Source of the DNA: Gemmatimonadota bacterium
GTDB taxonomy: Bacteria > Gemmatimonadota > Gemmatimonadetes > Longimicrobiales > Gaopeijiaceae
DNA length: 64,000 nucleotides
Direction: 5' to 3'
NCBI GenBank assembly: GCA_026706635.1
Contig: JAPOYJ010000020.1
Span: 1-64,000 of the forward strand
A model generated the notes under the pieces. It searched no databases. It was given only the letters and a program-made list of their open reading frames with translations, and was not told where the DNA came from. Each line of letters starts with the position of its first letter. Positions within the stretch are counted from its first letter, which is position 1. The translations under genes and the position numbers were made by a program. This document shows positions 35,629 to 45,326 of the stretch, one piece after another.

Positions 35629-37335
35629 ATGCTGAAGTCACTTAGGGGCCGGATCATCGTTATCCTGGCGGTGGTCGGCATCTCTGCGTACTACCTCGCC
35701 ACCCGGGGCCTCAAGCTGGGTCTCGACCTGCAGGGCGGTATGCACCTGGTGCTCGAGATCGAGGATCCGGACGGCTCGATGACCGAAGATCTCAAGGCGG
35801 ACGCCCTGGACCGCGGGCTCAAGATCCTGCGCACTCGCATCGACGCCTTCGGGGTCGAGGAGCCGCTGATCCAGAAGAGCGGCGGGGACCGGATCATCGT
35901 CGAGCTGGCTGGCCTCGACGACGAGGCCCGCGCCAAGGAGATAATCAACCGCCAGGCATTCCTCGAGTGGAAGCTGGTGCTCCCGACCACCGATGTAGAA
36001 CAGGCGCTTGCGAGGGTGGATCGGGCGATCGTCGCGGCGCTCGGCGAGGACTCGGTGCGCGCACTTGGTGCCGAGGTGGAGGTGGCCGAACCGGACGAGC
36101 CCTCGATCGAGGACCTGCTCTTCCAGGAGAGCCCCGACGAGACGGCCGCTCCGGTGGAGGGCGACGAGCTGGATCCCGGCGCGGCGGCCGGGGGCGAGGA
36201 GCTGCCGAGCGGCGACGAGGCCGACGACGGGGGGGCCGAGGACGCGGAAGGGGAGGCCGAAGAGGCGAATCTTAGGCCCTTCACCCGACTGCTCAATAGG
36301 GGCTCTACCGACGACCGCCAGCAGACGGTCAGCTACTTCGTCGACTACTCCCGCGTCGAGGACGCCGACATCTTCATGTCGCTTCCGGAGTTTGGCCGGG
36401 CGCTTCCGCGCGACGTGAGCCTCCAGTGGGGGATGGACTCGCTCTCCATGGGGGGCCGCTTCTACAGGGAGCTCTGGGTGCTCGAGGAGGACCCCTTCCT
36501 GACCGGCGACCAGCTCGAGGACGCCACCGCGACGCGCGATCCCCAGTTCAACCAGCCCCAGGTCCTCTTCGAGCTCAACCGACGTGGCGGGCGCGAGTTC
36601 CAGCGGGTGACCGGCGCGCACGTCGACGAGCGCATCGCAATCGTCCTGGACGGCGAGGTCGTGAGCGCCCCGGTCGTGAGGGAGGAGATCCGGGGGCGCG
36701 GCTCCATCGACCTCGCCGGGGCCCAGATGGCCGAGGCCAACGATCTCGCCCTGGTGCTCCGCGCGGGTGCGCTGCCAGCTCCGCTCGCGATCATGGAGGA
36801 GCGCACCGTCGGCCCGTCGCTCGGCCAGGACTCGATCGACCAGGGGCGCATCGCGGGCATCGTCGGTCTGGCCTTCGTCATCGTGATCATGGCGCTCTAC
36901 TACCGGATGGCGGGGGTCCTGGCGATCGTTGCGCTCTCGATCTACCTCCTCCTCGTGCTGGGCGGTCTCGCTACCCTGAACGCCACCCTCACCCTCCCGG
37001 GGATCGCCGGGCTGATCCTCTCGATCGGGATGGCGGTCGACGCAAATGTCCTGATATTCGAGCGGGTGCGCGAGGAGCTGGCGGCGAAACGCGCCCCCCG
37101 CACGGCCGTCGAGGAGGGCTTCGGCAACGCGCTCTCCGCAATCGTCGACGCCAACATCACGACGCTGATCACCGGCATGATCCTCTTCCAGTTCGGCACC
37201 GGGCCGGTACGCGGCTTCGCGGTCACGCTCTGCATCGGGATCGTGGCCTCCTTCTTCTCCGCTCTCTACGTGACCCGCACCCTCTTCCTGATCTACCTGT
37301 CGGGCAAGCGGGGTGCCGATCCGGTGAGCGTGTAG
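35629..37335 (+). CDS. secD: Protein translocase subunit SecD
   Basis: The 568-aa protein has a first helix (residues 8-26), the GLDLQGGMHLVLEI motif, a large periplasmic P1 domain and the C-terminal five-helix RND core with AIMEERTVGPSLGQDSI and GMAVDANVLIFERVREE. SecDF uses the proton gradient to pull exported proteins across the membrane. An acidic, low-complexity insert of about 60 residues (about 148-210) in P1 is longer than usual. ATG 35629 follows AGGAAG. secF follows after 12 bases. Confidence 0.96.
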   Translation: MLKSLRGRIIVILAVVGISAYYLATRGLKLGLDLQGGMHLVLEIEDPDGSMTEDLKADALDRGLKILRTRIDAFGVEEPLIQKSGGDRIIVELAGLDDEARAKEIINRQAFLEWKLVLPTTDVEQALARVDRAIVAALGEDSVRALGAEVEVAEPDEPSIEDLLFQESPDETAAPVEGDELDPGAAAGGEELPSGDEADDGGAEDAEGEAEEANLRPFTRLLNRGSTDDRQQTVSYFVDYSRVEDADIFMSLPEFGRALPRDVSLQWGMDSLSMGGRFYRELWVLEEDPFLTGDQLEDATATRDPQFNQPQVLFELNRRGGREFQRVTGAHVDERIAIVLDGEVVSAPVVREEIRGRGSIDLAGAQMAEANDLALVLRAGALPAPLAIMEERTVGPSLGQDSIDQGRIAGIVGLAFVIVIMALYYRMAGVLAIVALSIYLLLVLGGLATLNATLTLPGIAGLILSIGMAVDANVLIFERVREELAAKRAPRTAVEEGFGNALSAIVDANITTLITGMILFQFGTGPVRGFAVTLCIGIVASFFSALYVTRTLFLIYLSGKRGADPVSV

Positions 37336-37347
37336 CGACACCTGCAA

Positions 37348-38313
37348 ATGTGGCTCTTCCACAACTCCAGGTACGAGTTCATCAAGCTCCGCCGGATCGC
37401 CTACGTCGGGTCCGGGGTCGTCCTGGCGCTCGGGGTCGGCGGGATGGCGATCAACCTGCTCCGCACCGGCAAGATGCTGAACGAGGGGGTCGACTTCACC
37501 GGGGGCGTCCTGGTGCAGCTCCGCTTCGCCGAGGCGACGAGCGACAGCGAGCTGCGGGCCGCGCTGGGGGGGGTGGACGCCCCGCCGATCACCCGCTTCG
37601 GCGGCGAGAACGAGTTCGTCGTACGCGCCCCGATCGACGAGGATGTGGAGATCGACGAGGTGGCGGCCCGGATTGGCACCCAGGTGGGGGCCGCCTTCGG
37701 GGACGACTCCTTCGAGATTGTGCGGCGCGAGGCGGTGGGCCCGAAGATCGGGGAGGAGCTCAGGGGACAGGCGGCGATGGCGGTGCTCTTCTCCTTCGCC
37801 CTGACGCTCCTCTACATCGCCGTCCGCTTCGAGCTCCGCTTCGGCGTGGCGGCGATCATCGCCACCGCGCACGACATACTCATCACGATCGGGCTACTCG
37901 CCCTCTTCCAGGTCGAGATCGCGCTCCCGACGGTGGCCGCCCTCCTCACCATCCTGGGCTACTCGCTCAACGACACGATCGTCGTCTTCGACCGCATCCG
38001 CGAGAACCTGAATGCGCGGGGCGGAAGGCGAGAGGACCCCTACCGGCTGGTCAACCGCTCCATCAACGAGACGCTCCCCCGCACGGTGCTGACCTCGGGG
38101 ACGACGCTGGCGGTGCTGCTCTCCCTCCTGGCACTTGGCGGCGCGGTGCTCCGTCCCTTCACGATGGTGCTTATCCTGGGCGTCCTGATCGGGACCTACT
38201 CGTCGATCTTCATCGCCTCGCCGGCGCTCCTCGAAATCCAGAAACGCTACGGGATCGCGGACCCCCGAGCGAAGGAGCGGAAGCGGGCCGAGCGGAGAGC
38301 CGCCGCGGTGTGA
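37348..38313 (+). CDS. secF: Protein translocase subunit SecF
   Basis: The 321-aa partner of SecD has the first helix (about 18-38), EGVDFTGGVLVQLRF, VGPKIGEELRGQAAMAV and SLNDTIVVFDRIRENL motifs and six membrane segments. It forms the SecDF complex with the upstream gene. Its stop overlaps the tatD start (GTGA). The C-terminus is short and basic. Confidence 0.96.
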   Translation: MWLFHNSRYEFIKLRRIAYVGSGVVLALGVGGMAINLLRTGKMLNEGVDFTGGVLVQLRFAEATSDSELRAALGGVDAPPITRFGGENEFVVRAPIDEDVEIDEVAARIGTQVGAAFGDDSFEIVRREAVGPKIGEELRGQAAMAVLFSFALTLLYIAVRFELRFGVAAIIATAHDILITIGLLALFQVEIALPTVAALLTILGYSLNDTIVVFDRIRENLNARGGRREDPYRLVNRSINETLPRTVLTSGTTLAVLLSLLALGGAVLRPFTMVLILGVLIGTYSSIFIASPALLEIQKRYGIADPRAKERKRAERRAAAV

Positions 38314-39083
38314 GGCTTACTGACTCGCACTGCCACCTGACCGACCGCTCCTTCCAGGACGACCTTCCGGAGGTGCTCGGAAGGGCACGCGGGGCGGGAG
38401 TTGGGCGGGTCGTCACAATCTCAACCGACGCCGCCGACGCCGAGGCGGCCCGGAGGCTCGCCGAGGAGCACGACGACATCTGGTGCACAGCGGGCATCCA
38501 TCCCCACGAGGCCGACCGGGCGGCGGCGGACTTCGCCGCCATCCGGGAGCTGGCGAGCCACCCCAGGTGCGTCGCGATAGGCGAGACCGGGCTCGACTAC
38601 CACCATGAGAACGCCTCCCGCGAGGCCCAGCGACGGAGCCTCTCCCGCCACATCGAGCTTGCCGCCCAGCTGGAGCTGCCTCTTGTCGTGCACTCGCGCT
38701 CCGCGGTCGCCGACACCGAGGCCATCGTGGGCGAGTGCGCAGGACGGGTCGTGGGGGTGCTCCACTGCTTCACCGGCCCTGCCGGGCTCCTCGAGGCCGC
38801 TCTGGAGGCAGGGTGGTTCGTCTCCTTCACTGGGATCGCCACCTTCCGGAGCTTTGACTCGGAGCTCGCTGGGGGTGTGCCGGCCGACCGCTACATGATC
38901 GAGACCGATGCCCCCTACCTCGCGCCGGTTCCCGCCCGAGGGCGCCGCAACGAGCCGTCGCTTCTGCGTCATGTGGCGGCAGCGCTTGCGCTGCATAGGG
39001 GCGAGTCGGCCGCAGATGTGGCGGCGGCCGCCTGGGCCAACACCGAGCGCTTCTACGGACTGCTAGTCGCCCCAGCTCCATGA
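38310..39083 (+). CDS. tatD: TatD-family metal-dependent deoxyribonuclease
   Basis: The 257-aa TIM-barrel hydrolase has LTDSHCHLTD (metal ligands), CTAGIHPHEAD, AIGETGLDYHHE, HSRSAVADT and YMIETDAPYLAPVP. TatD proteins are 3'-5' DNA exonucleases acting in repair and DNA turnover. GTG 38310 overlaps the secF stop, and the end overlaps mutL (ATGA). Upstream frame beyond 38310 runs over secD and secF and is not coding. Confidence 0.93.
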   Translation: MRLTDSHCHLTDRSFQDDLPEVLGRARGAGVGRVVTISTDAADAEAARRLAEEHDDIWCTAGIHPHEADRAAADFAAIRELASHPRCVAIGETGLDYHHENASREAQRRSLSRHIELAAQLELPLVVHSRSAVADTEAIVGECAGRVVGVLHCFTGPAGLLEAALEAGWFVSFTGIATFRSFDSELAGGVPADRYMIETDAPYLAPVPARGRRNEPSLLRHVAAALALHRGESAADVAAAAWANTERFYGLLVAPAP

Positions 39084-40840
39084 GCGACTCCGCCGCGGCC
39101 CGACCGCGAATCCGGATCCTGCCGGACCATGTGGCGAACCAGATCGCTGCCGGCGAGGTCGTCGAGTCCCCCGCGTCCGTGGTCAAGGAGCTCGCCGAGA
39201 ACTCCCTCGACGCCGGCGCACGGGTGGTGAGGGTCTCCATCGCGCAGGGAGGCAAGGGGCGAATCAGGGTGGCGGACGACGGGTGCGGGATGATCCGCCA
39301 GGACCTGCTGGCCTCGGTCGATCGTCACGCTACGAGCAAGATCCGTCGCGCCGAGGACCTCCGCGAGCTGCACACGCTCGGCTTTCGGGGCGAGGCGCTC
39401 CCCTCGATCGCGGCCGTGTCGCGCGTGGTCATCGAGACGGCCGCCGAGGGTGAGCCGACGGGGAGCCGCCTGCGGGTGATGGCCGGCCGGATCCAGGGGG
39501 TCGAGGACTTCGCGCGGCGCAGGGGAACCACGGTCGAGGTGCGCAACCTGTTCCTGAACACGCCGGTTCGCGCCCGCTTCCTACGGGCGGCAGGTGTCGA
39601 GACCCGGGCCGTCTCCCAGGTACTGCACGCGCTCGCGCTTGCCAACCTGAGGGTGCGCTTCGTCTTCGAGTCGAATGGCCGGGGTGTCTTCGATCTGGCG
39701 GCCGACCGGAGGCTGGAGGCTCGCATCGACGCGATCTGGCCCGACGCCCAGGCAGCGTCGTTGGTGCCGCTTGCGTCGCGTCGCGGAGGGCTGGCGTTGA
39801 CGGGGGCGGTGCAGCGACCCGACCTCGCCCGACCGGGCTTTCGGCGCACACACCTCTTCGTGGGAGGACGCCCCATCCGCGATCCTCGGATCCTCGCGGC
39901 GGCGGACCGCGGCTACCGCACCACGATCCCGCAGGACGCCCGCCCCTGGCTCTTTCTCTTCCTCTCCCTTCCACCCCACCAGGTCGACGTCAACGTTCAC
40001 CCCGGCAAGGCGGAGGTGCGCTTCCGCGACCTGGCCGACACCGAGAGGTTCGTCGAGGAGTCGGTACGCGAGGCTCTCGAGGGGATCGGGGCGGCAGCCA
40101 CCTGGGGCGACCCAGCGCCGCTGCAGGTGGTGCGGGAGGTGCCGACCGGCGAAAAGGGGGGGAAGGACGAGCCGGAGGCCGACCCGCAGATCCGCCTTCT
40201 CCACCCCGAGCGGGAGGCACCGTCCTCCAGCGGTGCCCCCGAGGACGTCTACCTGCCGCGAGCGCCCCGGCCCGCGCTCCTCCAGATCCACAACAGCTTC
40301 ATACTCGCCGAGACGCGCGATGGCCTGATCATCCTCGACCAGCACGCGGCGCACGAGCGCATCCTCTACGAGCGGATCGTCGAGAGCTTCGAGGGAGCGG
40401 GCGAGGAGGGCCAGCGCCTCCTCTTCCCCTTCACCATCCGCCTCACCGAGGCCGAGCGGGAGCTTCTCGCAACGGTGGCCCGACCGCTCGCCAAGCTGGG
40501 CTTCGACCTCTCCCCCTTCGGGCTCGACGCCGTGCTGGTGCAGGCGGTGCCTAGCCCGCACCGGCACTTCGACGCCGAGACCTGCATCCGCGAGATGATC
40601 CGGGAGCTCCTGCACGGCTCCGACCTGATGAGAGCGGCCCGCAACCAGCACGAGCGAGTCGCGATGTCCTTTGCCTGCAAGGCGGCGATCAAGGCTGGCC
40701 GCGAGCTGGCCCCCGAGGAGTTGCACGAGCTCTTCGACCAGCTCTTCGCCACCCGGTTGCCGTACCACGACATTCACGGCCGCCCGACGGTGGTGCGCCT
40801 GGGGCTCTCGGAGCTGCAGAGGAAGTTCGGACGCAGGTGA
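39080..40840 (+). CDS. mutL: DNA mismatch repair protein MutL
   Basis: The 586-aa protein has the GHKL ATPase motifs (QIAAGEVVESPASVVKELAE, DDGCGM, TLGFRGEALPSIAAV) in the first 340 residues, a charged linker (about 340-400) and a C-terminal dimerisation domain. The C-terminus carries DQHAAHERILYE, which fits the DQHA-x2-E-x4-E nicking-endonuclease motif, so this MutL probably cuts the strand itself, as in bacteria without MutH. It is coupled to tatD and miaA by stop/start overlaps. Confidence 0.95.
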   Translation: MSDSAAARPRIRILPDHVANQIAAGEVVESPASVVKELAENSLDAGARVVRVSIAQGGKGRIRVADDGCGMIRQDLLASVDRHATSKIRRAEDLRELHTLGFRGEALPSIAAVSRVVIETAAEGEPTGSRLRVMAGRIQGVEDFARRRGTTVEVRNLFLNTPVRARFLRAAGVETRAVSQVLHALALANLRVRFVFESNGRGVFDLAADRRLEARIDAIWPDAQAASLVPLASRRGGLALTGAVQRPDLARPGFRRTHLFVGGRPIRDPRILAAADRGYRTTIPQDARPWLFLFLSLPPHQVDVNVHPGKAEVRFRDLADTERFVEESVREALEGIGAAATWGDPAPLQVVREVPTGEKGGKDEPEADPQIRLLHPEREAPSSSGAPEDVYLPRAPRPALLQIHNSFILAETRDGLIILDQHAAHERILYERIVESFEGAGEEGQRLLFPFTIRLTEAERELLATVARPLAKLGFDLSPFGLDAVLVQAVPSPHRHFDAETCIREMIRELLHGSDLMRAARNQHERVAMSFACKAAIKAGRELAPEELHELFDQLFATRLPYHDIHGRPTVVRLGLSELQRKFGRR

Positions 40841-41811
40841 TTCGCAAGGTCGATGCGACCCCCGCCTTCCTCGCCGTAGTGGGGTGCACCGCCGCCGGGA
40901 AGAGTGCTTTGGCGATGCGGGTTGCCCGCGAGGTCGATGGCGAGATCGTGGCGATGGACTCGCGCCAGATCTACCTGGGCATGGACATTGGCACCGCCAA
41001 GGCCACGCCGGAGGAGCGGGTCCTCGTCCCGCACCACGGCCTCGACATCCGCAAGCCGGGCGAGCGCTACGGCGCAGGAGAGTTCGCGAGAGACGCGAGG
41101 CGCTGGATCGCGGAGATCCGGGGCAGGGAGCGAGTGGCGATCCTCGTGGGCGGCACCGGCTTCTATCTGCGCGCGCTGACCGATCCGCCCTTTGCCGAGC
41201 CGCCGCTCGAAGATGCAGGGCGAAGCGCGCTCGAGGCCGCCCTGGCGGCCATGCCGGTCGCCGAGGTCAGGCGGTGGAGCCGGGCGCTCGACCCGGGGCG
41301 GACCGGCCCCGGGAGCGACGATGGGGGGCGGCAGCGGATGACGCGGAGGATCACCGTCGCCTTCCTGACCGGCAGATCCCTCTCCTGGTGGCACGCCCAC
41401 CGGCCCAGCGACGGTCTGGGCCTCCGCGGTGCCGTCTTCCTGGTGCGGGTGCCGCGCGAGGTTCTCAGCTCGAGGATCGAGCGGCGCGTCGACGCGATGA
41501 TGCGGGCGGGGCTGCCCGGCGAGGTGGAGGGGCTCCTCGAGGCCGGATACCGCCCGGGCGACGCCGGGATGAACGCGGTGGGGTACCGGGAGTTGGCGTC
41601 CCATCTGGCGGGCGAGATCTCCCTCGACGAGGCGGTCGAGACGATCGTACGCGCCACCAGGCAGTACGCGAAGCGGCAGCGGACATGGTTTCGCCATCAG
41701 CTGGACGGCGGAGCGATCGTCGTCGACGGGACCGCCCGGCTGGAGGAGCAGGCCGAGGTGGTGGTCCGCCATTGGCGTGTGGCCGCGGGGGCGGAGGCGA
41801 CCGCGAGGTGA
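40837..41811 (+). CDS. miaA: tRNA dimethylallyltransferase
   Basis: The 324-aa enzyme has the P-loop GCTAAGKSAL, MDSRQIYLGMDIGTAK, the HHGLDIRKPGERY segment, VGGTGFYLRAL and the NAVGYRELASHL tRNA-binding region. It adds a dimethylallyl group to A37 of tRNAs reading codons that begin with U. GTG 40837 overlaps the mutL stop. The mutL-miaA order is widely conserved. Confidence 0.95.
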   Translation: MIRKVDATPAFLAVVGCTAAGKSALAMRVAREVDGEIVAMDSRQIYLGMDIGTAKATPEERVLVPHHGLDIRKPGERYGAGEFARDARRWIAEIRGRERVAILVGGTGFYLRALTDPPFAEPPLEDAGRSALEAALAAMPVAEVRRWSRALDPGRTGPGSDDGGRQRMTRRITVAFLTGRSLSWWHAHRPSDGLGLRGAVFLVRVPREVLSSRIERRVDAMMRAGLPGEVEGLLEAGYRPGDAGMNAVGYRELASHLAGEISLDEAVETIVRATRQYAKRQRTWFRHQLDGGAIVVDGTARLEEQAEVVVRHWRVAAGAEATAR

Positions 41812-42947
41812 AGATCGGGATTACCTGCTACCCCACCTACGGGGGGTCGGGCGCAGTCGCCACCGAGCTCGGGATCGGGCTGGCGGCGAGGGGGCACGAG
41901 GTGCACTTCATCTCCTACGCGCAGCCCTTTCGTCTCTCCGGCTTCCACGAGCGAGTCTACTTCCACGAGGTCGAGATGGAGCGCTATCCGCTCCTAGAGC
42001 ACCCCCACTACACGCTCGCGCTGGCGGCCGCGATCCACGACACGGCGTTGCGCGAGTCGCTCGACCTGATTCACGTCCACTACGCGATCCCGCACGCCAC
42101 CTCGGCGTGGATCGCGCGCGAGATGCTCGAGGAGAACGGCGGGCTTCCGCTCGTCACCACGCTGCACGGCACCGACGTGACGCTGGTGGGACTCTACAGC
42201 TCGCTGCACCCGATCACGCGCTTCTCGATAATGCGTTCGCAGGGGGTGACCGCAGTGTCGGAGTACCTCAAGGAAGTCACGGTCCGCGACTTCGGCGTCC
42301 CCGCCGACAGCATCCGGGTGATCCCCAACTTCGTGGACACCGGGGTGTTTCGGCGCGACCGCACGCCCCGCCACCGCGAGGCCCTGGCCCCGGGCGGCGA
42401 GAGGATCGTCATGCACGTCTCGAACTTCCGCCCCGTCAAGAGGGTGGCCGACGTGATCAAGGTCTTCGCAGGGGTTCGCAGACGCGTGCCGGCGCGGCTC
42501 GTGATGGCGGGCGACGGCCCCGATCGGCCCCGTGCGGCCGAGCTGGCGGGCCTGCTCGGCGTGGCGGACGACGTCGTCTTCCTCGGCAAGCACGCGGCGG
42601 TGGAGGAGCTGCTCTCCTGCGCCGACCTCTTCCTCCTGACGAGCGAGAGCGAGTCCTTCGGGCTGGCCGCGCTCGAGGCGATGGCGTGCGGGGTGCCGGT
42701 CGTGGGGTACCGGGCTGGCGGATTGCCCGAAGTCGTGTCGCACGGCGAGGTCGGCGTGCTGGTGCCGATCGGCGCCACCGACGAGGCGACCGCTGCCGCT
42801 ACGGAGCTGCTGGCCGACGCCGACCTCTGGGAGCGCCGGAGCGAGGCGGCCCGCGCGGTCGCCGTGGAGAGTTTCGCGGTCGAGAGGGTGCTGCCGCTCT
42901 ACGAGGCGTACTACATGGAGGTCCTGCGCGAGGTGAGTGCTGGGTGA
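41808..42947 (+). CDS. bshA: N-acetyl-alpha-D-glucosaminyl L-malate synthase BshA
   Basis: The 379-aa GT4 glycosyltransferase begins MKIGITCYPTYGGSGAVATE, the BshA signature, and continues with HVHYAIPHATSAWIA, TTLHGTDVTLVG, VSNFRPVKRV and the nucleotide-binding SESFGLAALEAMACGVPVVGY. It makes GlcNAc-malate, the first step of the low-molecular-weight thiol bacillithiol. bshB and bshC are not in the window. GTG 41808 overlaps the miaA stop. birA nearby recalls the Bacillus bshB1-bshA-cca-birA order. Confidence 0.93.
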   Translation: MKIGITCYPTYGGSGAVATELGIGLAARGHEVHFISYAQPFRLSGFHERVYFHEVEMERYPLLEHPHYTLALAAAIHDTALRESLDLIHVHYAIPHATSAWIAREMLEENGGLPLVTTLHGTDVTLVGLYSSLHPITRFSIMRSQGVTAVSEYLKEVTVRDFGVPADSIRVIPNFVDTGVFRRDRTPRHREALAPGGERIVMHVSNFRPVKRVADVIKVFAGVRRRVPARLVMAGDGPDRPRAAELAGLLGVADDVVFLGKHAAVEELLSCADLFLLTSESESFGLAALEAMACGVPVVGYRAGGLPEVVSHGEVGVLVPIGATDEATAAATELLADADLWERRSEAARAVAVESFAVERVLPLYEAYYMEVLREVSAG

Positions 42948-43720
42948 GCTGGTACGAGGGCGTCCTCCTGGGGGTGGTCCAGGGCGCGACCGAGTTCCTG
43001 CCGGTCTCCTCGTCGGGGCATCTGGTGATGGGGCAGACGCTGCTCGGCGTCGAGGCGCCCGGGGTGGAGCTCGAGGTCGCCCTGCACCTGGCCACGCTCC
43101 TCTCGGTGCTGATCGCGTATCGGGGCCGGGTCGCCGAGCTTGCCCTGGGGGCGGTGCGCGGCGATCGCGCCCAGCTCGGCTACCTGGGGCTCCTTGCGCT
43201 CGCCACCGTGCCGACGGCCGTCGTCGGGGTGGCGCTCAGGGACCTCATCTCGGCGCTCTTCGAGCTTCCGGTCGTGACCGGGGCGGCGCTCCTCTGTACG
43301 GGGGGTGTACTCTGGACGGCGCGGGCCGCGCTCCGCCGCACCCCGGAGGCCGGCGTAGGGGTCGCCGCCGCGCTCCTGGTGGGCCTTGCACAGGCGACTG
43401 CGATCGTGCCGGGCATCTCCCGGTCCGGGATGACCACCGTCGCGGCGCTCTGGAAGGGCGTCTCGCCCGGCGAGGCGGCCGCATTCTCCTTCCTCCTCTC
43501 GGTCCCGGCGGTGGCGGGTGCGGCGGCGCTCGAGCTGCCGGGGATGCTCGACGAGCCGGGCGGTGTGGTGCCGGGCGTGCTCCTAGGCGCGTCGGTGGCT
43601 GCGTGCGCCACCGGGGTGGCGGCGATCGCGGTCTTTCGAGCTATGCTCCACAGGAGGTCGCTCCACCGTTTCGCACCCTACCTCTGGGTGGTGGGCGCCG
43701 CCTTCCTCTGGTCGCTCTAG
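42944..43720 (+). CDS. uppP: Undecaprenyl-diphosphatase UppP
   Basis: The 258-aa polytopic membrane enzyme has both catalytic signatures: GATEFLPVSSSGHL near the N-terminus and PGISRSGMTT in the middle. It recycles the undecaprenyl carrier for peptidoglycan and other glycans and gives bacitracin tolerance. GTG 42944 overlaps the bshA stop; birA begins one base after the stop. Confidence 0.95.
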   Translation: MSWYEGVLLGVVQGATEFLPVSSSGHLVMGQTLLGVEAPGVELEVALHLATLLSVLIAYRGRVAELALGAVRGDRAQLGYLGLLALATVPTAVVGVALRDLISALFELPVVTGAALLCTGGVLWTARAALRRTPEAGVGVAAALLVGLAQATAIVPGISRSGMTTVAALWKGVSPGEAAAFSFLLSVPAVAGAAALELPGMLDEPGGVVPGVLLGASVAACATGVAAIAVFRAMLHRRSLHRFAPYLWVVGAAFLWSL

Positions 43721-43721
43721 G

Positions 43722-44519
43722 GTGGAGAACTGGGAGGGGCGCGGCGAGGCCGAGTGGGCAGGGCGGCTGGGGGTGCCCCAGGTGGAGCTGCACCGGAGGA
43801 TCGAGTCGACGAGCGACCGCGCGCGCGATGTGGTCGGCTGCGGTCGGGAGAGGCCCTTTGTGATCGTTGCCGAGAGGCAGAGCGCCGGGCGCGGGCGGCG
43901 CGAGCGCAGGTGGCTCTCGGACTGCCCACGAGGCCTCTGGTTCACGGTGGCCATCGAGAGCGGCGAGGCGATGGCACCGACCGCCTCGCTCCGGGCGGGA
44001 CTGGCCGCGGCCAGAGGGATCGAGGAGGCAGCGGGGCTCGGCAGTGTTCAGGTCATGTGGCCGAACGACCTGATGATCGAGGGATGCAAGATTGGGGGCG
44101 TCCTCTGCGAGAAGGTCGGCGAGGCGCTGCTGGTGGGTGTTGGCGTCAATCTCAACCACGCTCCCGGCGAGCTGGCGGCCGTGGATCAGCCCGCCACCTC
44201 GGTGCTCGCCGCAACGGGTCGGGAGACGCCCCGAGGGAATGCGCTGGTGGCGATCGTAGGCGAGCTGCTGGCCGGGTGGACAGACTCGCCATCGGCGCTG
44301 ACATCCAGCGAGATCGCGGAGCTCTCCGCTCGCTCGGAGCTCGCCGGGCGCAGGTTGCGGGTCGACGGCGTGGTGGGCGAGCCTTCGGGGAGCGCGCGGT
44401 CGGTGCGCAACCTGTCGGCCACGGCCCTGGCGATAGCGTCCGACGGCGCCCTTGAGGTCGTGGACGACCAGGGCGGGGCCTTGCGGGTAGTGGCCGGTTC
44501 GGTCCGACTGGAAGCATAA
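43722..44519 (+). CDS. birA: Biotin--[acetyl-CoA-carboxylase] ligase
   Basis: The 265-aa protein has the biotin-binding SAGRGRRERRW motif, GLWFTVAI, KWPND-like MWPNDLMIEGCKIGG and VGVGVNLNHAP, then a small C-terminal domain. It joins biotin to the carrier protein of biotin-dependent carboxylases. The N-terminal helix-turn-helix of class II BirA is missing, so it should not act as a biotin repressor. GTG 43722 is the start. Confidence 0.93.
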   Translation: MENWEGRGEAEWAGRLGVPQVELHRRIESTSDRARDVVGCGRERPFVIVAERQSAGRGRRERRWLSDCPRGLWFTVAIESGEAMAPTASLRAGLAAARGIEEAAGLGSVQVMWPNDLMIEGCKIGGVLCEKVGEALLVGVGVNLNHAPGELAAVDQPATSVLAATGRETPRGNALVAIVGELLAGWTDSPSALTSSEIAELSARSELAGRRLRVDGVVGEPSGSARSVRNLSATALAIASDGALEVVDDQGGALRVVAGSVRLEA

Positions 44520-44540
44520 GGAGGCGAGAGGAGGGGGCCG

Positions 44541-45323
44541 ATGGCCTGCCAGCTGGTAGCCGACGTGGGAAACACCGATACGGTCTTCGCCTTGGCGGAG
44601 CTGGATGGCTGGGAAGTCCACGCCCACAGGAGAATCAGGACCCTTCCGGAGCGCAGTGCGGAGGAGTGCACGGTCATGCTGCGCAGGCTGCTGGCCGCGC
44701 GCGCCAACGAGCTGGGCCCGATCCGCAGGGCGGTGATCGGGTCGGTCGTCCCCGCGTGCGACGCCGCCCTTCGCCGCGCCCTGGGCGAGGTCGCCGAGGG
44801 CCCGGTCCTCCAGCTTACCGGCGAGGCCGCGCTACCTATCCGGATCGACGTGGAGAACCCAGGGGGGGTCGGCGCCGACCGCATCGCCAACTCACTCCGT
44901 GCATGGGACCGCTTCGGGCGCGACACCATAGCCGTGGACCTGGGCACGGCGACCACCTTCGACTGCGTGACGGCCGGGGGCGTCTTCCTCGGCGGAGCAA
45001 TCGCACCTGGCCTGAGGGCTGGAGCGGAGTGGCTGGCCGAACGGACCGCGAAGCTCCCCCGGGTGGATCTGGTGCCGCCCTCCGAGGTGATCGGGCGGAG
45101 CACCGAAGCATGCATCAGGAGCGGCGTCTTCCACTCCGCCATCGGGGGTGTGGAGGCGATCCTGGAGCGGATTAGGGCGGAGTGGGTGTCGGCCGAGCCC
45201 ATCGTGGTGGCGACCGGGGGGTTCTCCTCCACCGTGGGACCGCTGCTCTCGGGAGTGGACCGGGTGGAGCCGCTCCTCACCCTTGAGGGACTCGCGATTG
45301 CGGGGCGGTATCTGTCAGAATAG
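44541..45323 (+). CDS. coaX: Type III pantothenate kinase
   Basis: The 260-aa ASKHA-fold kinase has ADVGNTDTVFAL at the N-terminus, IRRAVIGSVVP, ENPGGVGADRIAN and VDLGTATTFD, all CoaX motifs. It phosphorylates pantothenate in the first step of coenzyme A synthesis. It follows birA by 21 bases with a GGAGG site; birA-coaX is a common pair. Confidence 0.94.
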   Translation: MACQLVADVGNTDTVFALAELDGWEVHAHRRIRTLPERSAEECTVMLRRLLAARANELGPIRRAVIGSVVPACDAALRRALGEVAEGPVLQLTGEAALPIRIDVENPGGVGADRIANSLRAWDRFGRDTIAVDLGTATTFDCVTAGGVFLGGAIAPGLRAGAEWLAERTAKLPRVDLVPPSEVIGRSTEACIRSGVFHSAIGGVEAILERIRAEWVSAEPIVVATGGFSSTVGPLLSGVDRVEPLLTLEGLAIAGRYLSE

Positions 45324-45326
45324 CCC

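Noticed and set aside
35638-37872. 744-codon minus-strand open frame opposite secD/secF
   Set aside because: Shadow frame caused by high GC; no motif, and the plus strand is clearly SecD/SecF.
36426-38309. Long open frame continuing upstream of tatD
   Set aside because: It overlaps secD and secF in another frame; only the part from GTG 38310 matches TatD.
39055-39067. CGGACTGCTAG inside the 3' end of tatD, like an element right end
   Set aside because: Eleven bases within coding sequence with no other part of the element nearby.
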